Origin: an uncultured Rhodopila sp.
GTDB lineage: Bacteria; Pseudomonadota; Alphaproteobacteria; Acetobacterales; Acetobacteraceae
Reading direction: 5' to 3'
Assembly (NCBI GenBank): GCA_903932145.1
Contig: CAIZFE010000102.1
Location: 1 to 58,894, forward strand
DNA length: 58,894 bases
Part shown: positions 43,098-51,492 of the stretch, piece by piece
Position numbering within the stretch: the stretch's first letter is position 1
How the letters are laid out: each line of letters begins with the position of its first letter
Translations under genes and position numbers: made by a program
The notes under the pieces: model-generated
What the model saw: the letters and a program-made list of their open reading frames with translations, nothing else
What the model was told of the DNA's origin: nothing
Database searches by the model: none

Positions 43098-44330
43098 GTG
43101 AATCAGGACACGCGACACGTTGTGATTGCTGGCGCGGGCCACGCCGGAGGATCGGCCGCGGCCATGTTGCGGCAACTCGGCTGGACCGCCGCCATCACCC
43201 TGATCGGAGAGGAGCCACTGCCTCCGTATCAGCGACCGCCATTGTCGAAGGCATGGCTGAAAGGTGAGGCAACCGCTGAAAGCCTAGCGTTGCGCCCGGC
43301 CAAATTCTACGCCGATGCGACGATCGAGCTGCGAATAAACACCAGCGTCGCCAGGATCGACCGAGCGGCAAAAACAGTCACCCTGTCCGATGGCTGTACG
43401 CTGTCCTACGACATCCTGATCCTGGCGCTCGGCGCCCGCGCCCGCCGCCTTCCAATCCCCGGCATCGAACTGGATGGAGTGCTGGAACTTCGGTCGGCTG
43501 CAGACGCGGATCGCCTGAAGGCCGCACTGCACCCGGGAGCCAGATTGGCCGTCATCGGCGGCGGATACATCGGCCTGGAAGCTGCCGCATCGGGACGCGC
43601 ACTTGGCGCTGAGGTCACCATTATCGAACGCGAAAGTCGCGTGCTGGCCCGAGTCGCTGGTCGGATTCTGTCTGATTTCTTCCAGACCTTCCATCGCAGC
43701 CAGGGCGTCACAATCGAGGTCGATGCGCAGGTCGCCGCGTTGGAAGGGATCAACGGCCACGTAACCGGCGTGCGTCTTGGCGACGGGCGGTTGGTCCCGT
43801 GCGACGCCGCCCTTGTCGGTGTCGGCGCGGTAGCCAATGACGAACTGGCGCGGGAGGCCGGCCTTACCTGCCAAAACGGCATTGTCGTTGATCTGGCGGC
43901 CTGCACCGACGACCCGTCGATCTTCGCCATCGGCGACTGCACCAGTCGCCCATTGCCGCTTTATGAGCGTATGGGCCGCCTGGAAAGTGTGCCGAACGCG
44001 CTGGAGCAGGCCAAGCAAGCCGCCTCGCTGATCTGCGGCAAACCCGCGCCAACGCCTGAAGTGCCCTGGTTCTGGTCCGACCAATACGACCTGCGCCTGC
44101 AAATCGCCGGCATGCCGTTCGACGCAACCGAAATCGTGATCCGCGGCGACGTGGCGTCCGGCAAATTCGCGCTGTTCCACCTGACCGATGACGGCACGGT
44201 GCAGGCGGTGGAGGCGGTCAATGCCTCCACCGAATTCATGGGCGGCCGTCGTATCATCGCCAAGCGGAAACGTCTCACTCGCGCGCGTATCGAAGATATG
44301 TCAGTGTCCATGCAGGAACTCGCGGCGTAG
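43098..44330 (+). CDS. NAD(P)H-dependent ferredoxin reductase (P450 electron chain)
   Basis: FAD flavoprotein of about 410 residues passing electrons from NAD(P)H to the adjacent [2Fe-2S] ferredoxin. FAD site HVVIAGAGHAGGSAAAML, the PPYQRPPLSKAWL segment typical of putidaredoxin/rubredoxin-type reductases, the second dinucleotide site LAVIGGGYIGLEAAASG and the late FAD motif IFAIGDCTSRP are present. I prefer GTG 43098, preceded by GGGGGCGG and giving a start just before the FAD site; ATG 43029 would add 23 residues and has no ribosome-binding site. First gene of an operon with ferredoxin and P450; 27 bases separate it from the ferredoxin gene. Confidence 0.9.
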   Translation: MNQDTRHVVIAGAGHAGGSAAAMLRQLGWTAAITLIGEEPLPPYQRPPLSKAWLKGEATAESLALRPAKFYADATIELRINTSVARIDRAAKTVTLSDGCTLSYDILILALGARARRLPIPGIELDGVLELRSAADADRLKAALHPGARLAVIGGGYIGLEAAASGRALGAEVTIIERESRVLARVAGRILSDFFQTFHRSQGVTIEVDAQVAALEGINGHVTGVRLGDGRLVPCDAALVGVGAVANDELAREAGLTCQNGIVVDLAACTDDPSIFAIGDCTSRPLPLYERMGRLESVPNALEQAKQAASLICGKPAPTPEVPWFWSDQYDLRLQIAGMPFDATEIVIRGDVASGKFALFHLTDDGTVQAVEAVNASTEFMGGRRIIAKRKRLTRARIEDMSVSMQELAA

Positions 44331-44357
44331 CCGATCGCCGCTAACAAGGAACGTCCC

Positions 44358-44684
44358 ATGCCGAAAATCACCTACATCGAACACAACGGAACCGCTCACG
44401 AGATCGACGTTCCGGTTGGGAAAACCGTCATGCAGGGCGCGGTGGACAACAATGTCCCGGGCATCGACGCCGATTGCGGCGGCGAATGCGCCTGCGCCAC
44501 CTGTCATGTCTATATCGACGCTGCCTGGCTCGACCGGATTGGCTTGCCGGCCACCGGATCGAACGAAGCGAGCATGCTGAGCTTCGCCGCGGTCACCCAG
44601 CCGGATTCTCGACTGTCCTGCCAGATCGACGTTACCGCCGCGCTCAATGGATTGGTCGTGCGGATGCCAGAGGGGCAGCATTAG
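44358..44684 (+). CDS. [2Fe-2S] ferredoxin (putidaredoxin type)
   Basis: 108-residue electron carrier. Cluster ligands Cys40, Cys46, Cys49 and Cys88 follow the adrenodoxin/putidaredoxin spacing C-x5-C-x2-C-x38-C ([11 protein letters not shown] and RLSCQI). An extra Cys44 sits inside the loop. AAGGAA precedes ATG 44358. It would take electrons from the upstream reductase and hand them to the downstream P450, giving a complete class I chain. Confidence 0.95.
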   Translation: MPKITYIEHNGTAHEIDVPVGKTVMQGAVDNNVPGIDADCGGECACATCHVYIDAAWLDRIGLPATGSNEASMLSFAAVTQPDSRLSCQIDVTAALNGLVVRMPEGQH

Positions 44685-44730
44685 TATTGAAGGCGCGGCT
44701 CAACGAAGCCGCGCCGCGGGGAGCAAACCA

Positions 44731-45987
44731 ATGAACGCGCCGGTCCACTTCGATTCCATTTCAGACGCCTACGCGACGCCGCTGGATCAAATCGACGTCA
44801 GCAATCCGCGGCTGTTCCAGGACGACGTCTATTATCCTTACTTCGAGCGCCTGCGCCGCGAGGACCCGGTGCATTATCGCAAGGACGGCCTGTACGGCTC
44901 GTTCTGGTCGGTCACGAAATTCAAAGACATCATGACCGTCGAGACCCACCCGGAGATCTACTCCTCCGACGCGAAGCTTGGCGGCATTACCATCACCGAC
45001 CGGCCGATGGAGTTCCGCCGCTCCAGCTTTATCTCCATGGACCCGCCGCGCCATGACGAACAGCGCAAGGTCGTCAGCCCGATCGTGGCACCCGGCAATC
45101 TCAACAACATGTCGTCCGTTATCCGCGAACGCGTCTGTACTGTGCTGGACGGCCTGCCGCGGGGCGAAACCTTCGACTGGGTGGAGCGCGTCTCGATCGC
45201 ACTCACCACGCTGATGCTGACCACGCTGTTCGATTTCCCGCTCGAGGATCGCGCGAAGCTGACCTACTGGTCCGACTGCGCCACCGCTGATGTGAACGCC
45301 GGCGGGATTGTCGATTCGGAACACAAACGCCTCGAGATCCTGGGGGAGGCACTACGCACCTTCACCGGCCTTTGGCACGAACGCGCCGCTCGGCCCGCCG
45401 GCTTCGACCTGATCTCTATGCTCGCTCACAGCGAGGCGACCAAGGATCTGGTTAACGATCCGGCGGAGTTCCTCGGCAACCTTGTGCTGCTGATCGTCGG
45501 CGGTAACGACACCACCCGCAACTCCATGAGCGGCGGCCTGTGGGCCCTGTGCAAGCATCCCGCCGAATACCAGAAGCTGCGGGATAACCCGTCGCTGATA
45601 CCTAACATGGTTCCCGAAATTATCCGCTGGCAGTCGCCCATCGTGCACATGCGGCGCACCGCCGTGGTCGACGCGGAGCTTGGCGGCAAGCAGATCAAAG
45701 CCGGTGACAAAGTCGTGATGTGGTATATCTCCGGCAACCGGGATGCAGATTCCATAGACCGGCCCGATGATTTTATCATCGACAGGGCTCGACCGCGGCA
45801 TCATTTGTCATTCGGCTTCGGTGTTCATCGCTGTGTCGGAAACCGGTTGGCGGAAATGCAGTTGATCATCCTTTGGGAAGAAATCGTGAAGCGCTTTCCC
45901 AGGATTGAACTGATGGCCGAACCGAAGCGTATATACTCCAACTTTATCCACGGCATCGCGGAAATGAAAGTGCGTATTCCGACATGA
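44731..45987 (+). CDS. Cytochrome P450, CYP153-like alkane hydroxylase
   Basis: Haem monooxygenase of 418 residues; ATG 44731 follows GGGGAG. The haem-thiolate loop is LSFGFGVHRCVGNRLAE with Cys368. The oxygen-activating I-helix reads GGNDTTRNSMSGG near residue 254 and the K-helix ExxR is EIIRW. The sequence FISMDPPRHDEQRKVVSPI, the loop after the haem Cys (LILWEEIVKRFPRIE) and the ending FIHGIAEMKVRIPT recall CYP153A enzymes, which hydroxylate the terminal carbon of alkanes and fatty chains. The operon with its own reductase and ferredoxin is the usual CYP153 arrangement. The substrate here is inferred. Confidence 0.9.
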   Translation: MNAPVHFDSISDAYATPLDQIDVSNPRLFQDDVYYPYFERLRREDPVHYRKDGLYGSFWSVTKFKDIMTVETHPEIYSSDAKLGGITITDRPMEFRRSSFISMDPPRHDEQRKVVSPIVAPGNLNNMSSVIRERVCTVLDGLPRGETFDWVERVSIALTTLMLTTLFDFPLEDRAKLTYWSDCATADVNAGGIVDSEHKRLEILGEALRTFTGLWHERAARPAGFDLISMLAHSEATKDLVNDPAEFLGNLVLLIVGGNDTTRNSMSGGLWALCKHPAEYQKLRDNPSLIPNMVPEIIRWQSPIVHMRRTAVVDAELGGKQIKAGDKVVMWYISGNRDADSIDRPDDFIIDRARPRHHLSFGFGVHRCVGNRLAEMQLIILWEEIVKRFPRIELMAEPKRIYSNFIHGIAEMKVRIPT

Positions 45988-47108
45988 TTGAGGCTTTGAG
46001 TGTGACGATTCTGCCGGCAGGCGTGCGCGCCCGTTTCGTGGAGCGCGTGAACGGACTGCGGGTGCATGTGCTGGAAGCGGGAAATCCCGAGCATCCCTGC
46101 GTTCTGCTGCTGCACGGCTTTCCGGAACTTGCCTGGTCCTGGCGCAAGGTCCTCCCCGCTCTGGCCGGTGCCGGATATTACGTCATAGCCCCTGATCAGC
46201 GCGGCTATGGCCGTACAACCGGCTGGGACAGCGTCTACGATGGTGATCTCGGCTCTTTCCGGATGACAAACCTCGTCCGTGATATGATCGGACTAATGAC
46301 GGCGCTTGGACGTCCCCACGTCTCGGCGGTGGTCGGGCACGATTTCGGCGCCTCGGTCGCTGCCTGGTGCGCCTTGATCCGACCGGACATCTTTCGTTCG
46401 GTAGCCCTTATGAGCGCGCCATTCTCCGGGCCGCCGGTTCTGATGGAAGCTGAACCGGCCCCCCGCATCCAGATTGATATTCATCGTGAGCTGGCGGCGC
46501 TCGATCGGCCCAGGAAGCACTACCAGTGGTACTATGGCAGCCGTGAGGCCAACGCCGACATGACGCGCTGTCCGCAGGGCATCCATGCATTCCTGCGAGC
46601 TTACTACCATCACAAAAGCGCCGACTGGGCGGCTAATCGTCCGTTCCGGCTTCAAGGGTGGACCGCATCCGAACTCGCAAGGATGCCGACCTATTACATC
46701 ATGGATCTGGCGGACGACATGGCTCGGACGGTCGCCAGAGAAATGCCGTCAGCCGAAGCAGTTGCTGCGTGTCACTGGCTGCCCGAGCCGGAACTGCGCG
46801 TTTACAGCGGCGAGTACGAACGTGTGGGCTTTCAGGGCGGTCTCCAGTGGTATCGGTGCCGTACTCAGGGGATTGGTGCCGCGGACCTTCAAATTTTCAG
46901 CGGCCGTACCATCGATGTTCCGTCTGTTTTCATCGCTGGCGCCAGCGACTGGGGTATCCACCAAACTCCGGGAGCCATTGAGCGCATGCAGGCCGAGAGC
47001 TGCTCGGCCATGCGCGGTTGTCATTTGCTGGATGGGGCTGGACATTGGGTTCAGCAGGAAAAACCTGATGATGTTATCTCCATCTTACTGGCATTCCTGA
47101 GTGTATAA
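45984..47108 (+). CDS. Alpha/beta hydrolase, epoxide hydrolase-like
   Basis: 374 residues. Epoxide hydrolase signatures: oxyanion HGFPE (residues 44-48), nucleophile elbow GHDFGA with Asp120 (an Asp, not Ser, as in epoxide hydrolases and haloalkane dehalogenases), a cap domain with Tyr-rich HYQWYYGSREAN, and the catalytic His near 354 (GAGHWVQQEKP). Its ATG overlaps the P450 stop (45984-45987), so translation is coupled and the enzymes probably act in one pathway, opening epoxides made when the P450 attacks alkenes, or removing a halogen. Which of these is true cannot be decided here. Confidence 0.85.
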   Translation: MIEALSVTILPAGVRARFVERVNGLRVHVLEAGNPEHPCVLLLHGFPELAWSWRKVLPALAGAGYYVIAPDQRGYGRTTGWDSVYDGDLGSFRMTNLVRDMIGLMTALGRPHVSAVVGHDFGASVAAWCALIRPDIFRSVALMSAPFSGPPVLMEAEPAPRIQIDIHRELAALDRPRKHYQWYYGSREANADMTRCPQGIHAFLRAYYHHKSADWAANRPFRLQGWTASELARMPTYYIMDLADDMARTVAREMPSAEAVAACHWLPEPELRVYSGEYERVGFQGGLQWYRCRTQGIGAADLQIFSGRTIDVPSVFIAGASDWGIHQTPGAIERMQAESCSAMRGCHLLDGAGHWVQQEKPDDVISILLAFLSV

Positions 47109-47638
47109 TTGTCGTTTTTTTATGCTGGATAACTTTTCCGGCATTGGCTGGGGTAGCGGAACGGAGCGGTTGGCGCACTAATTGCGAGACATATCGCATC
47201 GTTCTCCGGTCAACGATATATGCCGCATTGGTTCCGTATATTTTGAATTGGCGCAGATGAGAAGCGATTCGGCGATTTACGATATTATTACGTAATATTT
47301 CGGGCGTTAAAATTGAATTTCTGACCCGTTTTGCCGATATGATAGGCTTGGCGGCCGCAACGGAAACCGCGCACCGCACCGGGAGTGAAATGTTTCATGT
47401 GATCGTGGTACACGTAAATTTTGGTTTCGTACCCTGCTTGCTCAGCGTTAGCATTCCTGAGTTCGGACGGGAAAGTTGCTCCCCGGGGGACCCGATCGTG
47501 CGTTACCAGACGAAGGTCAGGCTTTCCGGATTGTCTTGTTTGCCATCTCGGTCGCCGCCCTTGTCATGGGCGGGCGGCTGATGATCAAGGGCTTGCTATC
47601 GACGGACGCTGACCTTCTAACAGGACAGGAACTACCTG
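47109..47638. other. Intergenic region before the exopolysaccharide cluster
   Basis: 530 bases, A+T-richer than the flanks up to about 47430, and probably containing the cluster promoter. From about 47490 a plus-strand frame encodes a membrane-helix-like stretch (FRIVLFAISVAALVMGG) but lacks a good start and runs into the next gene in another frame; it may be a chance frame or a decayed gene. No RNA gene recognised. Confidence 0.4.
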
Positions 47639-49198
47639 ATGCCAGGATTGGCCGGACCGGCTATAGCGATGGACATTGTTGCATCGGACGACCTGTCGGG
47701 AACACACGACCATCATGCGTCGATGTTCGCACCACGTCCCCGTCTCGCCGGCCGGACCCTCCGGCTCATCGGGATCGATGCAATAGTGACGGCCTGTTCG
47801 GCAGTTCTTTGCTTTGCGTTATTCAATCCGGCCTGGCAGATCAGTTCCTCGGCGGTCGTCATTCCGATGGCTAGTCTGACGATATGCCTGATCTTGAGCT
47901 TCGCCGAACGCGGTCTGTATGTCCCGCAAGAGGTCATGAGCCGAAGCCTACCCTGGCGACGGATGACCTTGGCGTGGCTCCAGGCCGTTGCGATTGGCAC
48001 GCTTGCCGCGTTTTGTCTGGCGGTATTGTCCGGGCACCCAAACCTGGTGCCGGTCCCTGGCAATACCACGGTCGGTATTCCCCCGGCTTACGATCGGATT
48101 GATACGCTACACGGCGCTTGGTTGCCGGCTTTTCTCGTTGCAGGCTTCGCGGCGATAACGCTTATGCGCCTTCTGAGGCTGCGCTTTTACGCGGGTTCGC
48201 AACCTCTTAACCGTACCGTGATCATCGGTGAGCAGGAACCAATCCACGATTTACTTTTGCGGATTCAGACGGGCGTCCGCCGAAGCTTTGATGTGGTCGG
48301 CGTCGTCGAAAAATCATCCGGGGGCCTGGATGAACACACCTATCAGGGCCTTTCCCGTCTGGATGATATCGATGCGCTGGAACTGATGATCCGCAAGGAT
48401 GCTGTGGACACAGTTCTGGTCGCGTTGCCATGGTCGGCCGGCGAACGGATGCGGGAAATTATCGAGCGAATTTCAATGGCTCCGGTCGATGTCTATATTT
48501 ATCCCGGAATGAATGGCCTTAACTTGCCGCTGCGCCGAGCCGACCGCACATTCGATCTGCCGTTATTGATGGCCTGCACGAGACCAATCGACGGTTTAGG
48601 AGCCCTGATCAAGCGTAGCGAGGACGTGGTTCTGTCAGCCGGTTTGCTGGTGTTCATCTTGCCGATCATGCTGACGGCTGCAATCGCTATTAAATTGACC
48701 TCCAAAGGTCCGGTGTTCTTTCGTCAGCGTCGCCTGGGCTATAACAATCGAGTGATCGAGGTCTTAAAATTTCGTTCGATGTACTCGCATCTTTCAGATC
48801 CGGATGCCGCGCAGCAAGCGTGTCGTGGCGACAAACGCGTCACACCGGTCGGTGCCTGGTTGCGCCGAACCAGCATGGATGAATTGCCGCAGTTGCTGAA
48901 TGTATTGCGCGGGGAGATGTCCCTGGTTGGTCCTCGGCCTCACGCACTTGCAACGACAGCGGGGGGATTGACCTTGGAGGAGGCTGTCCCGGTCTATGCG
49001 TCACGCCACCGTGTCAAGCCCGGAATCACGGGATGGGCACAAGTCAACGGCTATCGCGGTGCGTTAGACAGCGTCGATAAAATCGTCCACCGGGTCAACC
49101 ACGATCTGTACTACATCGAAAACTGGTCCTTAGGCCTCGACCTCAAGATTTTGTGGAGGACTGCGAGGCTCGTTTTCGCGGATGACAATGCGTTTTGA
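47639..49198 (+). CDS. Exopolysaccharide initiating polyprenyl-P glycosylphosphotransferase (WcaJ/ExoY family)
   Basis: 519 residues; ATG 47639 follows AGGA at good spacing (ATG 47669 is an alternative). Membrane helices occur at about 42-60, 72-92, 115-135 and 158-178, then a Rossmann-like region (TVIIGEQEPIHDLL), a fifth hydrophobic segment (about 325-345) and the catalytic domain: KGPVFFRQRRLGYNN, VLKFRSMYSH, RRTSMDELPQLLNVLRG, SLVGPRPHA and PGITGWAQVNGYRG. It loads the first sugar phosphate, usually glucose or galactose, on undecaprenyl phosphate. First gene of the plus-strand polysaccharide cluster and a paralogue in function of the enzyme at 23491-24903. Confidence 0.93.
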   Translation: MPGLAGPAIAMDIVASDDLSGTHDHHASMFAPRPRLAGRTLRLIGIDAIVTACSAVLCFALFNPAWQISSSAVVIPMASLTICLILSFAERGLYVPQEVMSRSLPWRRMTLAWLQAVAIGTLAAFCLAVLSGHPNLVPVPGNTTVGIPPAYDRIDTLHGAWLPAFLVAGFAAITLMRLLRLRFYAGSQPLNRTVIIGEQEPIHDLLLRIQTGVRRSFDVVGVVEKSSGGLDEHTYQGLSRLDDIDALELMIRKDAVDTVLVALPWSAGERMREIIERISMAPVDVYIYPGMNGLNLPLRRADRTFDLPLLMACTRPIDGLGALIKRSEDVVLSAGLLVFILPIMLTAAIAIKLTSKGPVFFRQRRLGYNNRVIEVLKFRSMYSHLSDPDAAQQACRGDKRVTPVGAWLRRTSMDELPQLLNVLRGEMSLVGPRPHALATTAGGLTLEEAVPVYASRHRVKPGITGWAQVNGYRGALDSVDKIVHRVNHDLYYIENWSLGLDLKILWRTARLVFADDNAF

Positions 49199-49353
49199 TA
49201 ACGCGAAGCCTCCAGACCCTTGTAGCGTCTAACACACGAGCGATGGGTCGGGTTGAGGCGTCATTGCCTCGTCTGTCGGCAACCACGCTAATTTCCCCGG
49301 GGCACGATCATTTCGATTGTCACCGTCTATAGCTGGATTTTGGAGAAGCTCTC

Positions 49354-50088
49354 GTGAACAGGCTGTCGAACCCCGAACTCACCATTCTTCGTAAGTCGGC
49401 TCCCGCCGTCCGGGAAGCGGAGGACCATGCGCTGGCGCCGGTGCGAATCGGGATTGGCGCAATTTCGCGACATCATCCGTCGTTTGTTCAACTCTATTAT
49501 GCGATCGAAGCCCGTCGAACAAGTGCGATGCCCCTGGTCGTGCAGTTCATTTCGCCAACACCGGGAACCGGAGCCAGTACGGTCGCTTCGGGTTACGCCC
49601 GCGTCGCGGCTGACGATTGCGCTCAGCCCGTGCTCTATATCGACTGCAACGGGTTTGCTCCGAAGAAGCGGCGCGGCTCATCACCGGAAGCCCAAGCCCT
49701 CACTTTATGCGATGCCCTGCGCCGCGGTCTGCCGCTGAGCGACGCGATCACCCCTGCCCGCGATGCCAAAAACCTGCTTTGGACGCGCCTTGGAACCGGG
49801 GAGCGCCCGCTGCTGGCCCTGGGCGGGGAGCGGCTGCAATCGCTGTTGGACATGTTGCGGACGAACCACCCTGTGATCGTTCTTGATACACCACCGACTG
49901 AAGCACCCGAATCCGCGGCGGTCTCTCGCTATTGCGACGGTTCCGTGCTGGTCGTCGCCGCGGGCCGTAGCCGGCAGGCGGAAATCGAAAACGCCAAATC
50001 CTTGCTGGAACGTTTGGGAGGCCAGACTGTTGGTGTGGTCTTAAACCGGGAGCGTAGCGTGATGCCGCGCTGGTTTGGTCGTCACTGA
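49354..50088 (+). CDS. CpsD/CapB-type tyrosine-kinase-like ATPase with degenerate P-loop
   Basis: 244 residues from GTG 49354, which follows GGAG. The fold is that of bacterial tyrosine autokinases: a P-loop region FISPTPGTGASTVASGYA, a Walker A'-like VLYIDCNGFAPKK and Walker B VIVLDTPPTEAPESAAV. The P-loop lysine expected in GxGKST is Ala74 (GTGAST), and there is no Tyr-rich C-terminal tail. It may bind nucleotide poorly or act as a non-catalytic partner of the Wzz-like protein at 53530. 155 bases after the sugar transferase, and one base before the next gene. Confidence 0.82.
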   Translation: MNRLSNPELTILRKSAPAVREAEDHALAPVRIGIGAISRHHPSFVQLYYAIEARRTSAMPLVVQFISPTPGTGASTVASGYARVAADDCAQPVLYIDCNGFAPKKRRGSSPEAQALTLCDALRRGLPLSDAITPARDAKNLLWTRLGTGERPLLALGGERLQSLLDMLRTNHPVIVLDTPPTEAPESAAVSRYCDGSVLVVAAGRSRQAEIENAKSLLERLGGQTVGVVLNRERSVMPRWFGRH

Positions 50089-50089
50089 C

Positions 50090-51490
50090 ATGCAGCCCGG
50101 TGGCCTCTCGTTGTCCTGGCCGAATCCGAATTTTTTACCACCGTTGCGGAAGCCGCCGTTTGTTGTCGTTTTGGCTGGCATCGACAGTTCTGAGATCGTC
50201 GATGCAGCGTTGGCCGATCCGGCACTGACGGAAGCTGTCCTTCCTAAGTTGGAATCAGCCTGTACGCCGCCCTGTGAGGCGTTGCTTTGGCGCCTGGAAA
50301 CAGCGTCGGGCGATAGTCTATCCCGGCCCGGATGGCTGCGGCGACATTGGCATCGGAGGCCCTATGCCATCACCCTGCGCCTTGTCCAATACCAACCGGG
50401 ATCGGTGACACCCGAAATCCTGGATGAGGGCACCTTGGGCACGCGCGGCCGGCGGGCGGCGTTCAAGACGGGCATCGACCGTCTGGCGATGCGATTTGTT
50501 CGTGATGCCGCGCTCGGGCGCAGCCGAGGACCAGCCGGTTCGCCGCCGGCCGTAGCGCCGCACGGGTCGTTTGGTTGGTTGGACGCTCTGCGCGGAACCT
50601 GGCGCGAGAGGTTAATGACCGAGTGGTGGAGCATCGGCAGCAGCGGAGCGCCCATCGCCCGGGTTCTGTCTGGTGGCGGTCTTGGCCAGATCGATTGGCA
50701 TCGCACTAAAACGGCGCATCGTTACTTAGCCGATCCTTTCCCCTGGCCCGGCACGGATCGCATCCTGTGCGAGGAAATGCCGCTGACACATGGTGTCGGG
50801 CGTATTGTCGCGGTGACCCAGATCGACAAAACGCTGACGATTCCGACAATCCTGCTGGATGATGGATTTCATCACTCCTACCCTTGTTCCTTGCTGGACA
50901 ACGGGATCGTCTGTTGTGTTCCCGAAGCGACGGAGCGCGGTGCAACCCGCATTTACTGGCTGGACAATGATGGCAAGCTCCAACCCCTTTGCGATCCGGC
51001 ACCCAATGCACGGTTGGCCGATCCAACGCTTTTCAAATGCCATGATCGCTATTGGCTGGGTTGCACCGACCTGGACCTCGGTGACCATGACAATCTTTGC
51101 TTTCTCCATGCGCCGACGATCACCGGGCCGTGGACGCCGCACGCGTTGTGGCCGGTCAAAATCGATGTCAGGGGTGCCCGTTCAGCGGGCATGCTATTCG
51201 ATGTGGACGGCCGGTTGTTCCGGCCTGGCCAGGATTGTGCCGCGACCTATGGTGCGGCGGTCGCGATCTATGAAATCATCGAATTGAGTGAAACAGCGTT
51301 CAGCGAAATCCCGGTCGCTGTTTTGCGTCCGGATCAAGCCGGCCCGTTTCCGCATGGGTTGCACACCCTGGTGCATGACGGCTCCCGTTTCTGGGTGGAT
51401 GGAAAGCGCTTTGTACTCGACCTTGGCCAACTGCGACACAAACTCCTCGGTCGGGTGTCTCGTTTATTGTCTAAGTTGGGAGTGGATTAA
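50090..51490 (+). CDS. Beta-propeller protein related to the GINT1 N-terminal domain / GH43-like fold
   Basis: 466 residues from ATG 50090, one base after the preceding stop. The C-terminal 280 residues show repeated blade motifs seen in the N-terminal domain of glucosamine inositolphosphorylceramide transferase-type proteins and five-bladed GH43-like propellers: HRYLADPFPWPGTD, HHSYPCSLLDNGIVCCVPEA, RLADPTLFKCHDRYWL, GPWTPHALWPVKIDVRGAR and GRLFRPGQDCAATYG. The N-terminal 180 residues resemble no family I can name. In bacteria such proteins occur in polysaccharide clusters; a sugar-transfer or glycan-modifying role is plausible but unproven. Followed after 2 bases by a GT4 gene. Confidence 0.7.
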   Translation: MQPGGLSLSWPNPNFLPPLRKPPFVVVLAGIDSSEIVDAALADPALTEAVLPKLESACTPPCEALLWRLETASGDSLSRPGWLRRHWHRRPYAITLRLVQYQPGSVTPEILDEGTLGTRGRRAAFKTGIDRLAMRFVRDAALGRSRGPAGSPPAVAPHGSFGWLDALRGTWRERLMTEWWSIGSSGAPIARVLSGGGLGQIDWHRTKTAHRYLADPFPWPGTDRILCEEMPLTHGVGRIVAVTQIDKTLTIPTILLDDGFHHSYPCSLLDNGIVCCVPEATERGATRIYWLDNDGKLQPLCDPAPNARLADPTLFKCHDRYWLGCTDLDLGDHDNLCFLHAPTITGPWTPHALWPVKIDVRGARSAGMLFDVDGRLFRPGQDCAATYGAAVAIYEIIELSETAFSEIPVAVLRPDQAGPFPHGLHTLVHDGSRFWVDGKRFVLDLGQLRHKLLGRVSRLLSKLGVD

Positions 51491-51492
51491 CC

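Noticed and set aside
47476..47874. 132-codon frame with one membrane-helix-like stretch before the sugar transferase
   Set aside because: No ordinary start codon or ribosome-binding site, and its second half is an out-of-frame shadow of the sugar transferase gene.
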